A stretch of DNA of 64,000 nucleotides from the NCBI GenBank assembly GCA_013100805.1, contig CP040000.1:744001-808000 (forward strand), written 5' to 3'. Below, piece by piece: positions 53,867 through 63,236 of the stretch. The notes below the pieces were generated by a model. It made no database searches. It worked only from the letters and a program-made list of their open reading frames with translations, and was not told the origin of the DNA. Positions within the stretch are counted from its first letter, which is position 1; every line of letters begins with the position of its first letter. The translations under genes were made by a program, and so were the position numbers. This stretch comes from Candidatus Saccharibacteria bacterium oral taxon 488. GTDB lineage: Bacteria > Patescibacteriota > Saccharimonadia > Saccharimonadales > Saccharimonadaceae.

Positions 53867-56800
53867 TCAATCCAACAAACTCGCGCCGCCGCCAGCGTCA
53901 TACGTCGCGCGTTTTTGACTCCACTCGTTACCATAACGCTTGGCTTGTTCTAACACCATGTCAGTTGCCAACGCCTGCTGATCTGGCGGGTATCCATATT
54001 TCGCCAAAGTCTTTTTGACGTTAACTTTCAGTTTTGCCTGAACATTTTTACGCTCCGCCCAGTCAATCGTCGCATCACGACGAACTTGCTCTAGCAACAC
54101 TTTTGCAATATCACGCAGCTGCGCATCACCCAGTACTTCGCGGGCACTGCCATTTTCAACCAGCGCATCGTAAAAGATAATCTCATCCTCGCTGAGGCCA
54201 TCAACCACTCCGTTCTCAACAGTCTGGCGAATTTTCTGTCCAATGTTGATTAATTCCTCAATCACCTGCGCTGCCTCAATCGTCCCATTTCTATATCGTG
54301 TCAAGGCTTGATTGAGCAAGTCAGAGAACTTCGTATCCTTGGCATAATTTCTCGAAAATCGTAGTTTAATTTCATCAGCAAGCAGCTTTTGCAGCGCTTC
54401 CACTGCCAAATTCTTGCGCTCCATGTGACGAATTTCTGCCAAAAACTCATCGCTTAAGATTGACAGTTCCGGCTTTTCTAATCCCGCCGCCTCAAACACA
54501 TCAACCACACCGACTGGCGCAATCGCTTTATCGACAATTTGCTTCAGCGCGCTGCGATACTCGGCATCAGTCACCACTGCTGAGCTCGACACTTTCTCTA
54601 GCCGAGCTTTCACCGCCTGAAACAGCGCCACTTCTTCGCGAATTTTCAACGCTTCGGGACGTGGCATAGCCAGCGCAAATGCTTTACTGAGTTCCAGTAC
54701 ATGCTGTTTCAATCGCTTTTCGCCATCTTCTAACCCCAAAATATACTCTTCGGCATCCAAAATAATTTGCAGCTGCCGGCTAGTTGGTGCGGTAAAATAT
54801 CGCCGATAATCAAAGTTACCAAACAAATCGCGTACCACTTCATAACGCATCTGCATCTGCGCCACCGCCTCAGCAATATCAAGCTGCGGTGCACCCTGCC
54901 CGCCACTTTGCGTATAGTCAGAGATAGCATCGCGCAGCGCCCCTGCTACACCCAGATAATCAACCACTAAACCACCGGTTTTTCCCGGAAACACTCGGTT
55001 GACTCGTGCAATTGCCTGCATCAAATTATGACCCTTCAGCGGTTTATCCAGATACATGGTGTGCATATTTGGCACATCAAATCCCGTCAGCCACATGTCG
55101 CACACAATCACCAATTCAAGCGGGTCATTTGGATCTTTGATACGCTTTTCGATCGCCTTTACCCGCTGCTTGTTACGAATGTGCGGCTGCAGGTAGTCAG
55201 GGTCACTAGCACTACCGGTAATAATCACCTTTATCACGCCGCGTGTATCATCGTCACTGTGCCAATCCGGCCTATACGCCACAATTTTTTCATACAAATC
55301 AGCCGCAATACCGCGACTCATCGTCACGATCATACCTTTACCGCTCAGGACACTTTGCCGGGCCTCAAAGTGCTCAATGATATCCAAAGCAATCGTATTC
55401 AGCCGCTCGCTATTACCGACGATGGCTTCTTTTTGCGCATACTCGGCCTTCAACGCATCCTGACGACTCAATTCTTCGCCCTCCAGCAAATCATCAACTT
55501 CCTTATCCAGCCACTGCCGCGTTGCCTCGTCCATATTCAAATCAACCAGCCGACTCTCATAATAAATCGGTACCGTTGCGCCATCTTTCACCGCCTGCTC
55601 GACGTCATAAATATCGATATAGTCGCCAAACACTGCTGGCGTTGACTTATCGTCCGTTTCAATCGGCGTACCCGTAAAGCCAATGTAGCTCGCGCCCGGC
55701 AAGGCATCGCGCATATACTTGGCATAACCATATACCAGTTGGGCGTCACTGGCTCGGACATGCGCCTTCAAGCCATATTGACTGCGGTGCGCCTCATCTG
55801 CCATCACGATGACATTGCGTCGATCGGTCAAAATTGGCAATTTATCCTCGTCATCCTCAGGCGAGAATTTTTGGATTGTTGTGAAGATAATCCCACCTGC
55901 TTCGCGCTGCAACAGCTTCCTGAGCTCACTGCGTGAATCGGCCTGCTTTGGGTCCTCCCCCAGGAGCTCGCGACAGGCGCTAAACGTACCGAATAATTGA
56001 CCGTCAAGATCATTGCGGTCAGTCACCACCACAATGGTCGGGTTATGCAAATCGCGCGATTTCATCAGCTTGCCAGTATAGAACACCATGCTCAAGCTCT
56101 TGCCCGACCCTTGCGTATGCCAGACTACACCAGCCCGCTGATCACCATGCTCACTACTTGCCGCCAGTGTACTACTCAGCGCTTTATTCACCACCCAGTA
56201 TTGATGGTAGGCAGCAACCTTCTTGATTAATTTATCGCCATCGCCATGCTCAAAAACGATAAAATTATGCACAATATCCAGCAAGCGTTCAGGAGTACAC
56301 GCACCGCGCAGCAACACTTCCAGCATCGGCACATTGCCAACTTCTTTCTCGCCATCAATCGTTTTCCACGGCATCATTCGTTCCAGCGGGCTAGTGATCG
56401 TCCCCATTTCGGCCTCTAGCCCATCACTGGTCACACACAGTTCATTGAACCGAAATAAGTCGCTAATCTCGCGCTTGTACGTCTGGATTTGCTGATACGC
56501 CGCTACCAAATCCGCCTTCGTATCAGCCGCATTCTTCAGTTCAATCACCACTAACGGCAGCCCATTTACGAACAGCACGATATCCGGCCGGCGATTATAG
56601 TCACCCTGCAGAACCGTCAGCTGATTGACCGCCGCAAAATCATTGTTTTTTGGCGAGTTAAAATCAACCACCCGCACGATATCGTGTTTCACTTCGCCAC
56701 TTGATATGCGATATTGCACCGGCACACCCGCCACCAGCAGTTGATGAAACTCGTGATTATTCTCAATCAAGCTCGGTTTACTAATTTGTGTCAAACGCCG

Positions 56801-57001
56801 CATCGCTTCATTCAAGGCCGGTTCTGGAATGTGCGGATTGAGCCGCACCAAAGCACTATATAGCCGCTCCGGCAACACCACCTGCCGCAGCTCACGCTCA
56901 GCCATAGCACCATCCGGACCAATATCCGGTCCGTGCAAAATCTGCCAATCGAGATTAGCCAGGATATCAAGCGCGTATTGTTCGATTTGGGATTCGGTCA
57001 T
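53867..57001 (-). CDS. hsdR: Type I restriction endonuclease subunit R
   Basis: 1044 aa, normal length. N-terminal nuclease domain with PD at 139-140 and E-L-K at 154-156, then a superfamily 2 motor: Walker A-like TQGSGKS at about 297-302, DEAH at 402-405, FTGTP and the helicase motif VI AIARVNR. It translocates DNA and cuts unmethylated DNA with HsdM/HsdS. No frameshift is seen, so it looks intact. An A/T-rich promoter-like stretch lies directly upstream. Confidence 0.97.
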   Translation of the reverse strand: MTESQIEQYALDILANLDWQILHGPDIGPDGAMAERELRQVVLPERLYSALVRLNPHIPEPALNEAMRRLTQISKPSLIENNHEFHQLLVAGVPVQYRISSGEVKHDIVRVVDFNSPKNNDFAAVNQLTVLQGDYNRRPDIVLFVNGLPLVVIELKNAADTKADLVAAYQQIQTYKREISDLFRFNELCVTSDGLEAEMGTITSPLERMMPWKTIDGEKEVGNVPMLEVLLRGACTPERLLDIVHNFIVFEHGDGDKLIKKVAAYHQYWVVNKALSSTLAASSEHGDQRAGVVWHTQGSGKSLSMVFYTGKLMKSRDLHNPTIVVVTDRNDLDGQLFGTFSACRELLGEDPKQADSRSELRKLLQREAGGIIFTTIQKFSPEDDEDKLPILTDRRNVIVMADEAHRSQYGLKAHVRASDAQLVYGYAKYMRDALPGASYIGFTGTPIETDDKSTPAVFGDYIDIYDVEQAVKDGATVPIYYESRLVDLNMDEATRQWLDKEVDDLLEGEELSRQDALKAEYAQKEAIVGNSERLNTIALDIIEHFEARQSVLSGKGMIVTMSRGIAADLYEKIVAYRPDWHSDDDTRGVIKVIITGSASDPDYLQPHIRNKQRVKAIEKRIKDPNDPLELVIVCDMWLTGFDVPNMHTMYLDKPLKGHNLMQAIARVNRVFPGKTGGLVVDYLGVAGALRDAISDYTQSGGQGAPQLDIAEAVAQMQMRYEVVRDLFGNFDYRRYFTAPTSRQLQIILDAEEYILGLEDGEKRLKQHVLELSKAFALAMPRPEALKIREEVALFQAVKARLEKVSSSAVVTDAEYRSALKQIVDKAIAPVGVVDVFEAAGLEKPELSILSDEFLAEIRHMERKNLAVEALQKLLADEIKLRFSRNYAKDTKFSDLLNQALTRYRNGTIEAAQVIEELINIGQKIRQTVENGVVDGLSEDEIIFYDALVENGSAREVLGDAQLRDIAKVLLEQVRRDATIDWAERKNVQAKLKVNVKKTLAKYGYPPDQQALATDMVLEQAKRYGNEWSQKRATYDAGGGASLLD

Positions 57002-57067
57002 AAGTATTTTCTATTTATAGTATAATTCTAACATAATTAGTTATAGGTTTAGACTCACATGCGACAA

Positions 57068-57448
57068 CTATCTAATAACCTTATATGCTGCAAAAATAGC
57101 AAACCCTACTATTGCAAGTGCAACAATACCCCTAACAAAAAAATCAAAAAAGATACACACCTTGTATAGTATTGGGTGTATTAATCTCATTCTTGCAATC
57201 CTTAGTGATCGTCTCCTGGAGTCAAACTGCCTATCTGCTATATATTCAAAAAGTGTGAATAAAAAAGCCGTCTCTAGTACCACCCCAAGCAGGTTAAACC
57301 CGTCACTACTTTTAATGTCTGATTTACCAAGTTCAACTTCGGAGCCCGTCAAAGGTTTTGCGCCGCTAGTCGTTACATTCTCACTGTCAGGTTGAATCAA
57401 ACCATCTTTTAAACCGTCTTTCAGTCCTTTTAATTTTTGGTTTTGCAT
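57068..57448 (-). CDS. Small membrane protein in the restriction locus, 126 aa
   Basis: Unrecognised. The N-terminus has a short repeat (KGLKDGLKDGL) and a polar region, followed by hydrophobic segments at about 50-68 and 98-122. It starts 1 base after the ImmA-like gene, so the two are co-transcribed, and hsdR follows 66 bases on. AT-rich. A membrane partner or target of the peptidase is a possible role, inferred from pairing only. Confidence 0.55.
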   Translation of the reverse strand: MQNQKLKGLKDGLKDGLIQPDSENVTTSGAKPLTGSEVELGKSDIKSSDGFNLLGVVLETAFLFTLFEYIADRQFDSRRRSLRIARMRLIHPILYKVCIFFDFFVRGIVALAIVGFAIFAAYKVIR

Positions 57449-57449
57449 A

Positions 57450-57983
57450 TTAAAGTTCTAGTAGCCCTAAGTTCGATAGCCTGTTATATGCCGCCGCCTT
57501 TGAAACTTCAAACATTTCTGCAAAGTCATCAATATCTTTCACGCTATCCCAAACGTTTATAGCATCTTCTTTTGGTATTAGTAATGCTGCGGCAAACGCA
57601 TTTGCTTGCGTTTCTTTATATAATAGAGACGAATCTGCATAATCAAGAATTGGCTTACGATATTCAACGAATTCTTTTTCTTTATCAACATCGTGTAGAA
57701 TAATGTGTCCAATTTCGTGTGCTAGAGAGAATTTCTGTCTTGGCAGAGGCTCACTTTCAGATATTTGTATCTTGTAAGAGCCGTCTTCTCCTGAAACCCT
57801 TGCAGATACTGTATTGGGTTTAAATACAACTAGTTCGACTGTCGCCCCGATAGATTCTGCTAAATTTTTTAATTGTCCAATTGTAATTAAGCTTTTTTGA
57901 TCTGCATAATCTCTATGTAGATCAGATGCAACTTTTTCTATTGACTCTAAGGTATATGTCTTAGGGTTGCTATTGGCTACCAT
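57450..57983 (-). CDS. ImmA/IrrE-family metallopeptidase
   Basis: 177 aa. The zinc motif HEIGHIILH near residue 90, a downstream glutamate in KETQANAFAAALLIP and the C-terminal FAEMFEVSKAAAYNRLSNLGL give the complete COG2856 pattern. Such peptidases cleave repressors or antitoxins in mobile elements and stress responses. No Xre-type repressor lies beside it; its target is unknown. AAAGGAG precedes the ATG and a TATAAT box lies at 58011-58016. Confidence 0.85.
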   Translation of the reverse strand: MVANSNPKTYTLESIEKVASDLHRDYADQKSLITIGQLKNLAESIGATVELVVFKPNTVSARVSGEDGSYKIQISESEPLPRQKFSLAHEIGHIILHDVDKEKEFVEYRKPILDYADSSLLYKETQANAFAAALLIPKEDAINVWDSVKDIDDFAEMFEVSKAAAYNRLSNLGLLEL

Positions 57984-58010
57984 GCTCCACTCCTTTCGTC
58001 ATTATTCATA

Positions 58011-58016
58011 ATTATA
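58011..58016 (-). promoter_or_regulatory. Internal promoter (-10) before the ImmA-like gene
   Basis: TATAAT on the minus strand about 28 bases before the ATG at 57983, overlapping the end region of the coiled-coil gene. It suggests that immA-like, the small membrane gene and perhaps hsdR can be expressed apart from hsdM/hsdS. Confidence 0.45.
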
Positions 58017-58026
58017 ACACTTATGT

Positions 58027-59316
58027 TTATTTTCCAGAATTCCTTGCAATCAATCCCAAGACACTATCCAGATCAACAGATTCATTCGTTTTGACCAGCC
58101 CAGTGTCAACTTTAGAGAATAGAGCGCTCATGATGATTAACTTCTCGTTATCGTCTACCTCAATCCCTTCGTAAGTTAACGCCTGATAAAACCTTGTCAA
58201 CGCCGCTTTTTGCTCATACTCCATTGCAATATGATGATTTGACATGACGATTTTTACCATGACGCGTATGATATAGACAAAGAAAGAAATAGCGCCGATA
58301 AACAGTACTTGCTGCGACAAGAATGGCACTTTTTCAGTAATCCCCTTTGGAAATTCATGGAGCGAATGAACAAACCAGGCGATGACAAACAATAAGATAA
58401 TCGCCACAACACACAGGCCAACAGTCCAATACTTAGCTTTTTTCCTGTACTTTTCAGATCGTTCATTCAATAACTCTTCTGGTGCCTCAAGCTGTAACTT
58501 CTTTCTATAGGTATCTTCCAACGTATCCAATTCTTTATGTTTTTTCGCCTCCCAATCGTTGACCTTAGATTTGTAGTCATCCATCTCAGCGATATTCTTA
58601 TCAACTTGATTCTGGACTTCCTTACGCTTCTCTTCTATAAAACGGGTTATTTCCTGTTGGCTCTCGCCTGCTTCCTGCAACAACTGTTCTAGCTTATCTC
58701 GCGCTGGCCGCAATGTCTTTTGTTCAAAATTTTTAATACTTACATTTTTAGGCGATAGTTCATCTTTTAATATAAATAATGCAGGATAGTATGAATAGTT
58801 ATAGTTTTGATATAGACTACTTCCTACCTGAATTGGATTTCTACATAATTCTACGTACCTTCGTATTGCATCTGACAATTCCCTACCATCGTCTACACGA
58901 TCAAGATAAAAATCGATGAATCTATCTATGGATCGCCAACTTGCATCGGAGATAATAGGGCTATTTACAGATATTCTATATGTATACTTTCCATTATTAT
59001 CGACTCTGTCATGGGATAGATTACTAAGTAGATAGTTTAATATATCGTCTCTTGGTTCAGGACTATCGCCGATGGACTCTAAATATTCTTTAATGCTGTT
59101 AAATTTATTTCTGATATTTTGCCACTCCGCATGAAAGCCTTGACCTCCCTTTTTATCGTGCCAGTATTCAAGATTTTCATCGATAATTCTCTCAAAAGAT
59201 GAGAAATTTAGATATTTAGGCTCATAATTTATACCGTAATTGCTATCGCTTAATAGTATAGTAAATTGCGCTATATCATCTAATAAATTGTTTATTTGTG
59301 CTTTTGTACGTTTCAT
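58027..59316 (-). CDS. Coiled-coil protein with two membrane segments (DUF6161-like), embedded in the restriction locus
   Basis: 429 aa. A soluble N-terminal region (1-195), a long charged coiled coil (about 200-290), two membrane segments (about 296-318 and 336-356) and a short soluble end. The architecture resembles DUF6161 proteins, whose function is not known to me. Its ATG overlaps the hsdS stop by 4 bases. I infer a membrane effector or scaffold linked to the restriction system; the family link is by general resemblance only. Confidence 0.6.
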   Translation of the reverse strand: MKRTKAQINNLLDDIAQFTILLSDSNYGINYEPKYLNFSSFERIIDENLEYWHDKKGGQGFHAEWQNIRNKFNSIKEYLESIGDSPEPRDDILNYLLSNLSHDRVDNNGKYTYRISVNSPIISDASWRSIDRFIDFYLDRVDDGRELSDAIRRYVELCRNPIQVGSSLYQNYNYSYYPALFILKDELSPKNVSIKNFEQKTLRPARDKLEQLLQEAGESQQEITRFIEEKRKEVQNQVDKNIAEMDDYKSKVNDWEAKKHKELDTLEDTYRKKLQLEAPEELLNERSEKYRKKAKYWTVGLCVVAIILLFVIAWFVHSLHEFPKGITEKVPFLSQQVLFIGAISFFVYIIRVMVKIVMSNHHIAMEYEQKAALTRFYQALTYEGIEVDDNEKLIIMSALFSKVDTGLVKTNESVDLDSVLGLIARNSGK

Positions 59317-60383
59317 ATTTCAATCTCTCCAGAAATTAACTTCGGTAAAAGTGAGCTACGAATATTCACGAGAGAATTGATCTCAAATAAATTAGTTTTT
59401 ATTTGGTCAATTATTGACGTAAACTCTGAGGTCATCTCTTCAATATTCGGCGGTATTATAACCTCAGCCTGTTTTAGATGCTTTCGCTGAATATGACCCA
59501 TGGTTGTAGCTTTTGATTTGGCAATTGATATAAATTGGTCCAGATAATATTTTGTCCAATAGTAATATAACCATTCCGGATATTTATCTGAGGTAACTTT
59601 AAATAGGTGCTGATTAAGTGCACCGTCTCCACCGCTCCAAAACTTAACCATCAACGTACCAGACCATGAGAACAACAAATCACCATCGTGTACAATATAT
59701 TCTTCCGGAATATTAGCACTAGCGATATCAGTAGAGTCCGTTATTCCACTGGACATCTCACGAATTTTTATTACAGGAAGGGTACGTTGTCCGTTGATTT
59801 TTGGATATTTTTGCATAGCTAAACCATTCAGGAAATTAGCTATTTCATCAAGCGGTTTTTTGTCCCAGCTCTTCGCCTCAGGATTATCGACAAAATAATG
59901 GCGAAAGAGAGCTTGACCGAGCTGCTCAAGGGTTTCGTTCATGCGGCGATTGAGCTCGATTTTTTCATCAAGACTGCCGAGGATATTGGCAATTTTCTTT
60001 TGCTTATCTACGTCAGGAATGCGCACTTTTAGCGCCGACAAGTGGTTCCTATTTAACGTAGGTACAGCTGCACCTACGTTAAAGCTAGAAAAGTCTAAAG
60101 ACTTAAGAGTATAATAAATAAATTTCTCATCATTACCCTTAAAATCCTTGACCCAAAGTGTAGTATTTAGGGGCCAAAAGTCACTTTCGACATATTGACC
60201 ACCACCAATACTGCCGGAGCGACCAATAACCACACCTGGACCTTTTACCTTAAACTTGTCATGAGTCGTAGTTGTTCCGGTAGACGCTACGACTGGATAT
60301 TTACCCTGTCTACGTTGTGAGGTGGGCAAGTCAAAACCACGCTGCAAGGTAATTGCATCGGAGAGCGAAACAATCTGCATCAT
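59313..60383 (-). CDS. hsdS: Type I restriction-modification specificity subunit S
   Basis: 356 aa with two target-recognition domains separated by a conserved helix: the first ends in IPDVDKQKKIANILGSLDEKIELNRRMN (shown in part), the second in IRSSLLPKLISGEIEI. Both halves appear complete, so it can define a bipartite DNA target. It overlaps the HEPN gene before it and the coiled-coil gene after it by 4 bases each. Confidence 0.95.
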   Translation of the reverse strand: MMQIVSLSDAITLQRGFDLPTSQRRQGKYPVVASTGTTTTHDKFKVKGPGVVIGRSGSIGGGQYVESDFWPLNTTLWVKDFKGNDEKFIYYTLKSLDFSSFNVGAAVPTLNRNHLSALKVRIPDVDKQKKIANILGSLDEKIELNRRMNETLEQLGQALFRHYFVDNPEAKSWDKKPLDEIANFLNGLAMQKYPKINGQRTLPVIKIREMSSGITDSTDIASANIPEEYIVHDGDLLFSWSGTLMVKFWSGGDGALNQHLFKVTSDKYPEWLYYYWTKYYLDQFISIAKSKATTMGHIQRKHLKQAEVIIPPNIEEMTSEFTSIIDQIKTNLFEINSLVNIRSSLLPKLISGEIEI

Positions 60384-61588
60384 TGTTTCTGCTCCTCATC
60401 TTTTTCTGCCACCTCATCACCCCCTCTCGTCCCCTTTGTATCAAGTAGTCTCTGAATATCTGGCTGTATTTTGCCTATCTCGCTTAGTGAATTTTGCAAA
60501 TACCTAGTGAAATTATTTTTTGCCAGCTCTCTAGTGATATCGTTATACACTTGCAAGGACTTCATATTTCTAAGAGATTCGGCAGTGGCTTTCGATAACT
60601 GAGACTGGATTTCTGAATTATATGTAACATTTTTTTTGAATTCTGGCGAGGCAATATTTAGCTTCAATCTAGCGACAGCTTCGGTAAGAGGTTGAAATAT
60701 CTGAGAAATCTGTTTTTGATATTCGGTAAATATCGTAGGATCAATCGTTGCTACAGAATCCATGATAGCTTTCATAGAATTGCTTAGCTGCTCCATGTTC
60801 ACCTTTAGGTTTTCACGGTAGGTGCTCTTAATAGTACCAATGCGTGACATTATGTGTTTCTGATTTTTTCTAGTTTGGTCGAGTATTTTTTTGGTTATTA
60901 TGTTCTGATGCGCCGCTTTATTGCGTGCATCTATAACTTTATTCAAAGCTCCAGATATATGCTCGTACTGCACGGGGCTTTCCAAAATAGAACAAATACT
61001 ATTCCAAACTGTCCTGGTCTCAAATAAATTTGTCGCCCGTAACTTTAGGTTATCAAAATCTTTCGACTCTGCTATTAGTAACAGCATGGCATCTCCCGTA
61101 TTAAGCCTTTCCCTAGCAAGCCGTGATATATCTTCCTCTAGAACGCCCGGAAGCTCACCAAATGAAAAATCATGAATCTTTTGACACCACTCGATTATCC
61201 CTGTAGGTGTTGATTTTATGCCATGTTTCTGATGATTACTAATGATATCTATCAAAACCTTTTCTATCTCTGGGATTATACAGACGAGCAACTTCTTAAG
61301 CTGCCTTTCAATCACCAGTGTGAGCTGTAAGATTTTTTCACCCCGAGCAGCCGAAAGTTCGTCAGAAAGTATGAAGACGTCTTTTGCCTTAGATATCTTA
61401 TGATACACCTCATCGGTCATTTCAGACTCTAGCATCAATACGTTAATCATGAAGAGACCGGCCTGCCGATCGAGGTCGGATAACTTCGCCTCATCGGCAT
61501 GACTTACGCCTAGGTCTTTGAGACGATTGATCGCTTTGAATTCAGTCGAAGCCTCTACGGCAAATTCTATTGAGTATTTTTTACTCAC
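60380..61588 (-). CDS. HEPN-domain protein between hsdM and hsdS
   Basis: 402 aa. The sequence DARNKAAHQN contains R222-x4-H227 with a polar residue after the arginine, the canonical HEPN ribonuclease motif, inside an alpha-helical region (about 150-260) of HEPN-like pattern. The C-terminal half is long amphipathic helix, probably coiled coil, and there is no P-loop, so it is not PrrC or RloC. GTG start with GGGAG upstream. It overlaps the preceding 48-codon ORF and hsdS by 4 bases each. An RNA-cutting back-up toxin guarded by the modification enzyme is inferred. Confidence 0.65.
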   Translation of the reverse strand: MSKKYSIEFAVEASTEFKAINRLKDLGVSHADEAKLSDLDRQAGLFMINVLMLESEMTDEVYHKISKAKDVFILSDELSAARGEKILQLTLVIERQLKKLLVCIIPEIEKVLIDIISNHQKHGIKSTPTGIIEWCQKIHDFSFGELPGVLEEDISRLARERLNTGDAMLLLIAESKDFDNLKLRATNLFETRTVWNSICSILESPVQYEHISGALNKVIDARNKAAHQNIITKKILDQTRKNQKHIMSRIGTIKSTYRENLKVNMEQLSNSMKAIMDSVATIDPTIFTEYQKQISQIFQPLTEAVARLKLNIASPEFKKNVTYNSEIQSQLSKATAESLRNMKSLQVYNDITRELAKNNFTRYLQNSLSEIGKIQPDIQRLLDTKGTRGGDEVAEKDEEQKQ

Positions 61589-61731
61589 AAACCACTCCCG
61601 AATGAAACCGACGGACGAGAATAGATTTGTGCTAATTTAACTACAAGGTGAGTCTTTTTAATATAAAGCCACTGTACTATAAAGAAGTTCTTCATAGTCG
61701 ACCCAGTGCTTAGCTCCCCTTGAAGATTCAT
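61585..61731 (-). CDS. 48-aa ORF bridging hsdM and the HEPN gene
   Basis: The ATG overlaps the hsdM stop (ATGA) and the TGA overlaps the GTG start of the HEPN gene (GTGA), so this ORF exactly fills the gap with 4-base overlaps on both sides. The product starts [10 protein letters not shown] and has a hydrophobic middle (FFIVQWLYI) and a basic second half. No family is recognised. It may be a small antitoxin-like protein or simply a translational coupling device. Confidence 0.5.
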   Translation of the reverse strand: MNLQGELSTGSTMKNFFIVQWLYIKKTHLVVKLAQIYSRPSVSFGSGL

Positions 61732-63206
61732 AGTTTGATCTTCTCCAAATTGACCTTGATTTTCGCCTCCAGCTCGCGGCTCTTCGCAAACTGCCCTTCA
61801 AGCTCAGCAGTCAACCGAGCAAATTTCTCGGCGAACGGTTCATCGTCTTCTTCCGCCTCCTCGACGCCCACGTAACGGCCAGGCGTCAGCACATAATCAT
61901 GTTGCTTAATCTCCTCCAGCTCAGCAACTTTACAGAAACCTGGCTGGTCGGCGTAATCCGCACTAGCAGTTTTATAATCATGGTATGTCTTCGCCACCCG
62001 GGCAATGTCTTCTTCGGTCAGCTCGCGGTTACGGCGGGTTGCCATTTTACCCAAATTACGCCCATCGATGAATAGCACTTTGCCATGACGATTGGTACGA
62101 TCGCGCGACACAAACCACAGACAGCATGGTATAGCGACGTTAAAAAACAACTGGCTCGGCAGTGTGACGATGGCGTCAACCATATCATTAAGCACTAACT
62201 GCTTGCGGATATCACCTTCACCGCCAGTTTGACTGCCCATACTCCCATTTGCCAGCACGAAGCCCGCCGTACCGCGCGGGCTCAAATGGTGAATCATATG
62301 TTGAATCCAAGCAAAGTTAGCGTTACCCTTTGGCGGCAGACCATATTTCCAGCGTGGGTCAGCCTGCAAATGTTCTTGACCCCAGTCGCTAATGTTAAAC
62401 GGCGGATTGGCCAAAATGTAATCAGCTTTCAGATCAGGGAGCTGGTCATCCATCAGAGTGTCGCCACGTTTGATATTCGCATCAATGCCGCGAATTGCCA
62501 TATTCATTTTAGCGAGTCGCCAAGTCGTTTCGTTCAGTTCCTGACCATACACCGCGATATCGCTGACACGCCCAGCGTGCTCCTCGACAAACTTCTCACT
62601 CCAGACGAACATACCACCACTACCACAGCACGGGTCATACACGCGCCCACTGTATGGCTCAAGCATTTCTACCAGCAATTTCACGATGGAGCGCGGCGTG
62701 TAGAATTCACCGCCATGCTTGCCCTCACTGTCGGCAAACATACCCATAAAATATTCGTAGACTTGACCAAGTAAATCTTTGGAACTGGCAGTGTCAAATT
62801 TGATATTGGTAAATAAATCGATGAGTTCACCTAGGCGACGCTTATCCAGAGCTTCACGAGCATAATTTTTTGGCAACACTCCCTTCAGACTAGGGTTGTC
62901 GCGCTCAATCGCCTCCATGGCACTATCAACTAAGACGCCAATTTCTGGCTGTTTGGCGCTCGCCACCAAGTGTTCCCAACGAGCCTCCTTGGGAATCCAA
63001 AAAATATTCTCCGCCAGATACCAATCCCTGTCTTCTGGATCATAATTGTCATCAACCGCCGTCTGATACCGCGCCGAAAACGCATCCGAAACATATTTTA
63101 GAAAGATCAACCCCAGTACCACATATTTATAATCCGACGAACTAATATTACCCCGTAGTTTATCCGCCGCAGCCCACAACTGCTTTTCAAGCTCCCTCGT
63201 ATTCAT
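61728..63206 (-). CDS. hsdM: Type I restriction-modification methyltransferase subunit M
   Basis: 492 aa. N-terminal HsdM helical domain, SAM motif [10 protein letters not shown] at 191-200 and the N6-adenine motif NPPF at 267-270. It methylates the site set by HsdS and protects host DNA. TATAAT lies 6 bases before the ATG (leaderless). First gene of the locus; it couples by a 4-base overlap to the next ORF. Confidence 0.97.
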   Translation of the reverse strand: MNTRELEKQLWAAADKLRGNISSSDYKYVVLGLIFLKYVSDAFSARYQTAVDDNYDPEDRDWYLAENIFWIPKEARWEHLVASAKQPEIGVLVDSAMEAIERDNPSLKGVLPKNYAREALDKRRLGELIDLFTNIKFDTASSKDLLGQVYEYFMGMFADSEGKHGGEFYTPRSIVKLLVEMLEPYSGRVYDPCCGSGGMFVWSEKFVEEHAGRVSDIAVYGQELNETTWRLAKMNMAIRGIDANIKRGDTLMDDQLPDLKADYILANPPFNISDWGQEHLQADPRWKYGLPPKGNANFAWIQHMIHHLSPRGTAGFVLANGSMGSQTGGEGDIRKQLVLNDMVDAIVTLPSQLFFNVAIPCCLWFVSRDRTNRHGKVLFIDGRNLGKMATRRNRELTEEDIARVAKTYHDYKTASADYADQPGFCKVAELEEIKQHDYVLTPGRYVGVEEAEEDDEPFAEKFARLTAELEGQFAKSRELEAKIKVNLEKIKL

Positions 63207-63236
63207 AGATAGATTATATCAGATTTTGAGGCTCAT

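Noticed and set aside
55028-55645. 205-aa plus-strand ORF
   Set aside because: Antisense shadow inside intact hsdR.
60380-61588. Annotating the HEPN protein as PrrC or RloC anticodon nuclease
   Set aside because: There is no Walker A/ABC-type ATPase domain; only the genomic position is similar.
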